Shown here: in pieces, positions 58,875 through 64,000 of the stretch
How the letters are laid out: every line of letters begins with the position of its first letter
How positions within the stretch are numbered: the first letter of the stretch is position 1
From: Halorarum salinum
GTDB taxonomy: Archaea > Halobacteriota > Halobacteria > Halobacteriales > Haloferacaceae
Length of the DNA: 64,000 bases
Direction: 5' to 3'
NCBI RefSeq assembly: GCF_013402875.1
Contig: NZ_CP058579.1
Span: forward strand, 2,976,001-3,040,000
Made by a program: the position numbers and the translations under genes
The notes under the pieces: generated by a model
Seen by the model: only the letters and a program-made list of their open reading frames with translations
What the model was told of the DNA's origin: nothing
The model's database searches: none

Positions 58875-60389
58875 ATGGACGATCTCGTCGGCCTCGTCAA
58901 GCGGTCGCTCGCCGACGCCACGCGGAGCGAGTTCGACCGACGCGTCGACGAGCAGGCCGCCCTGCTCGCCGACGCCGCCCGGTCGGGACGGCTCGACAGC
59001 CCCGGTTTCGGGCTCGGGATCGAACTCGAAGCCTACGCCGTCGACGAGGAGCGCCGTCTCGCCCGGGTGCCCGAGACCGTGTTCGAGACGGACTGCGACA
59101 GGGAACTCGGGGCGCAGAACGTCGAGTTCCACACCGATCCGACCCCCTTCGACGGCGGGGGGGTCGACGCGCAGGCGGCCCAACTCCGCCGGACCCTCCG
59201 GCGCGTCCGGCGCGCCGCCGAGACGGAGGGGGTCGAGATCGTCCTCGACGGGATGTGGACCGTCCCGCCCCCGGAGGGGAGCCCCGCGTACCTCGCGGCC
59301 GTCCGGGAGCGTGAGGGCGTGCGGATCGCGGAGAACATGACCCCCTCGCCCCGATACTGTGCGATCGACAACGACGTCACGGGGCGGTGCGGGGGGGAGA
59401 TCAGCCTCTCGGTCCCCGGAGTCGAGCGTCGCTTCCCGTCGATCCTGTTCGAGTCGCTCACGAGTTCGATCCAGCCGCACGTGCAGGTTCCCGACGTCGA
59501 GGCGTTCCCGCGCTACCACGACCTCGCCGCCCGGACGCTCGGCCCGGTGCTCGCGCTGGCGACGAACTCGCCGCTGCTGCCGCCGGACCTGTACGACGTC
59601 GACGACCCGCACCGCCTGCTCGGGGAGACGTACCACGAACTCCGGATCCTGACGTTCGAGCAGTCCATCAACGGCGCGTGGCGGAAGGTTCGGTTCCCGG
59701 ACGACGTCGGGAGCGCGACCGACGCGGTGGACGAACTCGTCGCCGACCCCACGTGCGCCCCGTTCCTCCGCGAGTGGCTCGCGGACGGCGACCGGGAGAC
59801 GTTCGCGGACCGGTTCTGGGAGCTCGACCACAAACGGGGAACGTACTGGCGGTGGCTCCGGCCCGTCATCGGGGGCCAGCCGGTGGACGGGGGCGACCGG
59901 TGGTCGATCCGCCTCGAGTACCGGCCGCTCCCCACCCAACCGTCGATCACGGACAACGTCGGGTTCCAGTGTCTGGTCGCGGGGCTCGTCCGCGGGCTCG
60001 GTGCCGCCGACCATCCGCTCGCGACGCTCGACCGGGAGGCGGCCGAGCGGAGCTTCTACGACGCGGTCGAGAACGGGCTCGAGGCGGACCTCGCGTGGGT
60101 CACCGTCGACGGCGACCGGACGAGCGATCGGTCCGTCGTCTACGAGGAGGTCTTCGAGTTCGCCCGCCGCGGCCTCCGCGAGGCGGGGGTACCGCCGGGG
60201 ACGATCGAGGAGTACCTCGCGCCGATCGAGGCGCGGTGGACCGACCGGACGACGCCGAGCCGGTGGAAACTGGACCGGGTCGCGGAACGCCTCGACGCAG
60301 GCGACGGGTTCGACGACGCCGTCCGCGGCATGCAGGCCGAGTACGTCCGCCGGGCGGGGACCGGGGAGCCGTTCGCGGAGTGGTCCTGA
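58875..60389 (+). CDS. glutamate-cysteine ligase (GCS2)-family-like protein
   Basis: A 504-residue protein of the carboxylate-amine ligase/GCS2 superfamily. Marks: FGLGIELEAYAVDEE (metal-binding Glu), QNVEFHTDPTPFD, and SIRLEYRPLPTQPS near residue 345. These match glutamate-cysteine ligase-like enzymes, which make gamma-glutamylcysteine, the main thiol of many haloarchaea. At 504 residues it is longer than the usual single-domain enzymes (about 350-400), so the substrate may differ. A GTTCTAAGCC box 26-35 bases before the ATG at 58875 supports that start. Confidence 0.72.
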   Translation: MDDLVGLVKRSLADATRSEFDRRVDEQAALLADAARSGRLDSPGFGLGIELEAYAVDEERRLARVPETVFETDCDRELGAQNVEFHTDPTPFDGGGVDAQAAQLRRTLRRVRRAAETEGVEIVLDGMWTVPPPEGSPAYLAAVREREGVRIAENMTPSPRYCAIDNDVTGRCGGEISLSVPGVERRFPSILFESLTSSIQPHVQVPDVEAFPRYHDLAARTLGPVLALATNSPLLPPDLYDVDDPHRLLGETYHELRILTFEQSINGAWRKVRFPDDVGSATDAVDELVADPTCAPFLREWLADGDRETFADRFWELDHKRGTYWRWLRPVIGGQPVDGGDRWSIRLEYRPLPTQPSITDNVGFQCLVAGLVRGLGAADHPLATLDREAAERSFYDAVENGLEADLAWVTVDGDRTSDRSVVYEEVFEFARRGLREAGVPPGTIEEYLAPIEARWTDRTTPSRWKLDRVAERLDAGDGFDDAVRGMQAEYVRRAGTGEPFAEWS

Positions 60390-60484
60390 CCGCCGCGACC
60401 CGCCCCCGTCGGTCGGTCGGCGCGTGGAACCCCGCGGCAGGACGTCGGGGGACCGACGAACGGCCACCGAGCGTCCCGCCGAGC

Positions 60485-60490
60485 AGTTAG
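60485..60490 (+). promoter_or_regulatory. TATA-like box of the His-rich gene
   Basis: AGTTAG, about 25-30 bases before ATG 60515. Weak consensus but in the right place. Confidence 0.35.
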
Positions 60491-60514
60491 GTTCGTGCCC
60501 GACGTACGTCGCCC

Positions 60515-61294
60515 ATGGAGGAGCACTCCGGCGGCGGTCACGGCGACCACGAGTCCCGCACGGCCCACGGCTACGGTCCCGGCGGGCACGCCGAACCGGG
60601 CGGGTTCTCGCTGGCCGCGAACGGCCTCAGGCTCGACCCGCCACGCACCCGGTTCGAACCGGGGGTCGAAACCGGCTGGACGTTCCGCGTCCTCGACGAC
60701 GGCGGAGAGGTCGTGACCGACTTCGAGGAGTCGCACGGCGAGCGGTCACACCTGATCGTCGTGCGTCGGGACCTGACCCGGTTCCAGCACCTCCACCCCG
60801 ACCTCGATCCGGACGGGACGTGGCGCGTGGCCGGGCTGACGCTGTCCGAGCCCGGGGCGTACCGCGCCTTCGTCGACGTCGTGGTCGACGGCCGGCCGAC
60901 GACGCTGGGGTTCGACCTCCTCGCGTCCGGCGAGTGGACCGTCGAGACGCGTCCCGGGTCGACGCGTCGGGCGACCGCCGGGGAGTACGAGGCCGAACTG
61001 CTCGCGGAGGAGGTCGCCGCCCGCGAGGACGTCCGGCTCCCGTTCGAGGTCCGCAGGGACGGTCGGCCCGTCCCGGAGCTGTCCCCGTATCTCGGCGCCC
61101 TCGGCCACCTCGTGGCGCTCCGGGAGGGGGACCTGGCGTACCTGCACGTCCACCCGCGGGAAACCGCCCCCGGGAGCGGCCGCGTCGAGTTCGGCGCCCG
61201 GTTCCCCACGCCGGGCCGGTACCGCCTCTTCCTCCAGGCGAGGCCGGAGGGGACGCTCGTCACCGCGTCGTTCGACGTCCGCGTCGACGGGTAG
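60515..61294 (+). CDS. His-rich protein of unknown function
   Basis: A 259-residue protein, not recognised. The N terminus is a His/Gly-rich tail (HSGGGHGDHESRTAHGYGPG). It is followed by two similar beta-rich domains. The first contains SHLIVVRRDLTRFQHLHPD (about residues 76-94), the second GHLVALREGDLAYLHVHPRE (about 196-215). Both end with a GxYRAF/GRYRLF strand, so they are probably an internal duplication with paired HLH/HVH metal-like sites. No signal peptide is seen, so it is likely cytoplasmic or peripheral. Possible role in metal (Cu, Zn) handling, from His content alone. Confidence 0.75.
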   Translation: MEEHSGGGHGDHESRTAHGYGPGGHAEPGGFSLAANGLRLDPPRTRFEPGVETGWTFRVLDDGGEVVTDFEESHGERSHLIVVRRDLTRFQHLHPDLDPDGTWRVAGLTLSEPGAYRAFVDVVVDGRPTTLGFDLLASGEWTVETRPGSTRRATAGEYEAELLAEEVAAREDVRLPFEVRRDGRPVPELSPYLGALGHLVALREGDLAYLHVHPRETAPGSGRVEFGARFPTPGRYRLFLQARPEGTLVTASFDVRVDG

Positions 61295-61363
61295 CGGCGG
61301 TCCCGACCGGCGGGTGCCGGCGGTCCCGATCGACGGGTGCCGGCGGTCCCGATCGACGGAGGA
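61295..61363. repeat. 23-base tandem repeat just after the His-rich gene
   Basis: Three consecutive units at 61295-61317, 61318-61340 and 61341-61363, CGGCGGTCCCGATCGACGGG-type, with few differences. The stop region of the His-rich gene (GTCGACGGGTAG) resembles the end of a unit, so the array probably grew from the gene's 3' end. Confidence 0.8.
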
Positions 61364-61428
61364 GCGGCGGACGAAGATCGGCCGCCACCCCGCCCTTACT
61401 TCACCCCCGTCCGCGACCACGGGAACGA

Positions 61429-62379
61429 ATGGGAGGAGCGGAGTCGCGGACGATCACGCCCGGACCGCCGGTCGCGGCGGCGCTGTGGGGCGGGATGTAC
61501 GTCGTGAGCAAGTGGGGGTTCGAGTCGATCCCGCCCGTGACGCTCGCGTTCCTCCGGGTGCTGCTCGGCGCCGTGACGCTCCTGCTCGTCGTCCGAGTCG
61601 CGTACCCCCGACGCTCGTTCTCCCGGACGGAGTGGCGCGGGTTCGCGTTCCTCGGCCTCTGGGTCGCGATCACGATGGCGACCCAGTTCGTCGGGACCGA
61701 CCTCACGACCGCGAGCGAGGGGGCGCTGGTCACCGTGCTGACGCCGGTGTTCACGCTGCTGCTCGGCGTCGCCGTCCTGGACGAGTCCGTGAACCGTCGG
61801 ACGGCGGTCGGGATGGCGCTCGCGTTCGCCGGCACGCTCTGGGTCGTCGCGGGCCAGTACGACCTGGCGACGCCGGGCGGCGGGAACCCGGCGACGCCCG
61901 GGGGCGCGAACGCGTCGACGCTCGGCGCGGCGGGCGTGGGCGGAGTCGCCCTGCTCGTGCTCGCCAGCGTCGGATGGGCGGCCTACACCGTGTGGGGGAA
62001 GCCGCTCGTCCGCCGGTACTCCGCCCTGGAGACGGCGACCTACTCGACGGTCGCGGCGGTGCCGATGCTCGCCGCGCTCGTCCCGGTCGAACTGGCCGTC
62101 CGTGACGTTCCGCTCGCCGGGATCGCGGTCACTCCGGCGCTCGTCGCCGCGGTCGCGTACCTCGGCGTCGCGAGCACGGCCCTCGCGTGGTACTGCTGGT
62201 ACAGGGGGCTCGAGACCGCGGACGCGGGGACGGTCGCGGTGTACTTCTTCGCCCAGCCGGCCGTCGGCGCCGCGCTGGGCGCAGTCCTGCTCGACGAGAC
62301 GCTCTCGTCGGGGTTCTTCCTCGGCGGCGCGACGATGGCCGTCGGCATCTACCTCGTGAGCGTCGCCGACGCCGGGTGA
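61429..62379 (+). CDS. DMT-family transporter (EamA-type)
   Basis: A 316-residue membrane protein with ten hydrophobic segments in two EamA repeats, of the drug/metabolite transporter superfamily. First repeat: AALWGGMYVVSKWGFESIPP to VFTLLLGVAVLDESVNRRTA; second: SVGWAAYTVWGKPLVRRYS to FAQPAVGAALGAVLLDETLS. A glycine- and alanine-rich loop connects them (about residues 147-175). Start ATG 61429; the longer ORF in the same frame is antisense noise. Substrate unknown. A TATA-like CCTTACTT occurs about 29-36 bases upstream. Confidence 0.9.
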   Translation: MGGAESRTITPGPPVAAALWGGMYVVSKWGFESIPPVTLAFLRVLLGAVTLLLVVRVAYPRRSFSRTEWRGFAFLGLWVAITMATQFVGTDLTTASEGALVTVLTPVFTLLLGVAVLDESVNRRTAVGMALAFAGTLWVVAGQYDLATPGGGNPATPGGANASTLGAAGVGGVALLVLASVGWAAYTVWGKPLVRRYSALETATYSTVAAVPMLAALVPVELAVRDVPLAGIAVTPALVAAVAYLGVASTALAWYCWYRGLETADAGTVAVYFFAQPAVGAALGAVLLDETLSSGFFLGGATMAVGIYLVSVADAG

Positions 62380-62492
62380 TCGCCCGCCGGGACGTGTCGG
62401 GGGCGTGCGGGTCGGCCGACGATGACCGGTGAGCGTCCCGTGTCCGGCCGGGCGCCTCGTGACCGGCCGGCCCCGCCGACGGCCGCCGTTCG

Positions 62493-62500
62493 AGTTTTGC
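62493..62500 (+). promoter_or_regulatory. TATA-like box of the YihY gene
   Basis: AGTTTTGC, 23-30 bases before ATG 62523. Confidence 0.45.
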
Positions 62501-62522
62501 GACTGACGCCCGAACGGGCCGT

Positions 62523-63662
62523 ATGGTCAGCCTCTCCGGGGCGTGGCGGTTCCTGCGGCACGTGGGCTCGGACGTCTCCGAGAAGAACGTGACGTTCATG
62601 GCCGCCGGCATCGCCTACAACGCGTTCATCTCGCTGGCGCCGACGCTGGTGCTCCTGTTCCTGGTGCTCTCGGCCGTCGGCGGCGGCCTCGAGGAGCGCA
62701 TCGTCGAGGCGTCGGGGGAGTGGCTCCCCGGGCCCATCGCCGACGTCGTCGGGCAGCTGTTCCAGGGCGACCCCGCGGTCGGCGGCGCATCGGTCGTCGG
62801 GCTCGTCGTCCTCGTCTGGGGGACGCTGAAGATCTTCCGGGGGCTCGACACCGCGTTCTCGGAGATCTACGAGACCGAGGGCGGCAACACCTTCGTGGAC
62901 AAACTCAAGGACGGGATAGTCGTGTTCGTCGCGCTCGTCGCCGCGGTCGTGGCGACGGTCGGGCTCACCGCGGCCTTCGCCGCGTTCTCCGACAGGATCC
63001 CCTTCGTCGGAGCGTTGACGCCACTGCTGCTCGTCGTGGGGCTCGTGGTCGCGTTCCTCCCGATGTTCTACGTCTTCCCCGACACGGAGCTCGGACTGCG
63101 GGACGTGCTGCCGGGGGTCCTGTTCGCGGCCGTCGGCTGGGCGGCCTTCCAGGGGCTGTTCCAGGTGTACCTCGAGTTCAGCGACCCGGGGGCCGGGAGC
63201 TTCTTCGGCGGCGTGATCGTCGTCGTGACGTACCTCTACTTCTCGGGGCTCGTCCTGCTGATCGGCGCGGTCATCAACTCGGTGGTCGGCGGCCACTCGA
63301 CGGGGAAGCCCGGCGGCGTCGGCCGGGGCGCGACCAGCTACGAGGCGGAGCGGGAGGGCTCGCTGAACCGCGACGAACTCGCCGCGTACCTCCGGGATCT
63401 CCGCGAGGGGCTCACCGGCCACTACGAGGGGACGCGTCCGACCGCAGAGGGGGAGGAACGACCGCGTCCGCGTGGCCCCGTCGAACTCTCCGAGCACTCC
63501 TCCCTCGAGGACGGCACCCGCCGGTGGACGGTCACGCTCAGCTGGGAGGCGGACGAGTCGGAGCCCGGTTCCACTTCCCCCGCCGGCCGCGATGCCGAGG
63601 CCACCCCCGACGAACCCCACGATTCGGCCGGCCGGAGTTCCGGGGACCGCCTCGGCGGCTGA
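62523..63662 (+). CDS. YihY/BrkB-family membrane protein
   Basis: A 379-residue protein of the YihY/virulence-factor BrkB family. About six hydrophobic segments span residues 20-270. Marks: KNVTFMAAGIAYNAFISLAP at the start, VVLVWGTLKIFRGLDTAFSEIYE in the middle and VTYLYFSGLVLLIGAVIN at the end of the membrane part. The last 110 residues are acidic and soluble with a repeated Glu/Gly/Arg content, and likely face the cytoplasm. Function in bacteria is uncertain (cell-envelope related); it is not an RNase BN. Confidence 0.9.
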   Translation: MVSLSGAWRFLRHVGSDVSEKNVTFMAAGIAYNAFISLAPTLVLLFLVLSAVGGGLEERIVEASGEWLPGPIADVVGQLFQGDPAVGGASVVGLVVLVWGTLKIFRGLDTAFSEIYETEGGNTFVDKLKDGIVVFVALVAAVVATVGLTAAFAAFSDRIPFVGALTPLLLVVGLVVAFLPMFYVFPDTELGLRDVLPGVLFAAVGWAAFQGLFQVYLEFSDPGAGSFFGGVIVVVTYLYFSGLVLLIGAVINSVVGGHSTGKPGGVGRGATSYEAEREGSLNRDELAAYLRDLREGLTGHYEGTRPTAEGEERPRPRGPVELSEHSSLEDGTRRWTVTLSWEADESEPGSTSPAGRDAEATPDEPHDSAGRSSGDRLGG

Positions 63663-63711
63663 ACGGAAGCCACACCGTTATGTCCGGACGGGCCCACGAC
63701 CCCGACGACCC

Positions 63712-64000
63712 ATGAGCGAGGACCTCGGCACGCCGGTGCTCGACGACCACCTGCATCTCGACCCCGAGCACGGCCGCGGGCTCGACGCCGTCCGGGACTT
63801 CGTGCGGCTCGGGGGGACCCACATGATCGTCGTTAACAAGCCGTCCTGGCACCTCGGCGTCGAGGCCGAGACCCCCGACGACTTCCGCCCCGTGTTCGAG
63901 ACGACCGTCGACGTGGTCGAGCGGGCGTCGGCGCTGCTCGACGGGCGCGCGTGGGCCGTCCTGGGCGTCCACCCCGGCCTGGTCTCGCGGCTCGTGGACG
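63712..64000 (+). CDS. TatD-family metal-dependent hydrolase (5' part, partial)
   Basis: First 96 codons of a protein cut by the window end. It starts MSEDLGTPVLDDHLHLDPEH, where HLH is the metal-binding HxH motif of TatD/amidohydrolase-fold enzymes, and continues with HMIVVNKPSWHLGV and VLGVHPGL, typical of haloarchaeal TatD-like proteins. TatD enzymes act as Mg-dependent DNases in bacteria; the activity here is not known. The TATA-like CGTTATG at 63677-63683 lies 29-35 bases upstream of ATG 63712. Confidence 0.82.
   Translation, partial: MSEDLGTPVLDDHLHLDPEHGRGLDAVRDFVRLGGTHMIVVNKPSWHLGVEAETPDDFRPVFETTVDVVERASALLDGRAWAVLGVHPGLVSRLVD

Noticed and set aside
61295-61363. Tandem repeat considered as replication-origin boxes
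   Set aside because: No Orc1/Cdc6 gene is near and the units lack the AT-rich duplex and ORB-like pattern of archaeal origins.

Overview
The window is a GC-rich (by eye close to 70 percent) haloarchaeal chromosome segment. Evidence: very acidic proteins, frequent 4-base ATGA/GTGA gene overlaps, TATA-like boxes about 25-32 bases before start codons with almost no Shine-Dalgarno sequences (leaderless transcripts), Tat-type lipoprotein export, and archaeal or haloarchaeal genes (rfcL, cetZ, mfnA, mtnP, SMC/ScpA, paired presenilin-type proteases, a HVO_0758-type zinc microprotein). I cannot fix the genus; Haloferacales-like is a guess. It reads as ordinary core chromosome: I see no rRNA, tRNA, CRISPR array, insertion sequence, integrase or replication origin. 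Most long ORFs in other frames are GC-rich shadows of the genes listed.

Layout. 1-2.7 kb: 3' end of purB, a small PRC-barrel-like protein, a winged-helix regulator with short repeats behind it, and an NRDE-family protein. 2.8-8.6 kb: a tightly overlapping six-gene lysine operon dapA-dapB-dapD-lysA-dapF-dapE (succinylase route). 9-17.5 kb: purine phosphoribosyltransferase, three transporters (AEC, MATE, FNT), an adenosine-type deaminase, an HTH-GAF histidine kinase and MTA phosphorylase. 17.5-22.4 kb: a condensin operon (coiled-coil protein, smc, scpA). 22.6-30.9 kb: two presenilin-like proteases, a PUA/NYN pair, PhzF, PEP synthase and MfnA. 31-41.8 kb: a DedA/VTT membrane protein, an orphan DNA methyltransferase of the kind linked to CTAG methylation, HxlR regulator, YbaK, MetRS, an acyl-CoA dehydrogenase-like protein, the zinc microprotein, aldo/keto reductase, a membrane-anchored DHH phosphoesterase, and an SDR protein with its DUF5791-like partner.

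42-51.3 kb on the minus strand is the least understood part: an eight-gene operon with a type IV pilus/secretion-type ATPase and PilC-like membrane protein, flanked by six proteins of unknown function, mostly with one N-terminal membrane segment, including one of 1014 residues. A CetZ tubulin-like gene is transcribed divergently from it, 73 bases away. This is the best candidate for an under-described system: probably a pilus or pseudopilus-like surface machine, possibly tied to cell shape or motility through CetZ (inference).

52.6-64 kb: heme A synthase (CtaA), a polar amino acid ABC importer (binding lipoprotein, permease, ATPase), a zinc alcohol dehydrogenase, rfcL, a GCS2-family ligase-like protein, a His-rich protein followed by tandem repeats, a DMT transporter, a YihY/BrkB membrane protein and the start of a TatD-like hydrolase cut by the window end.
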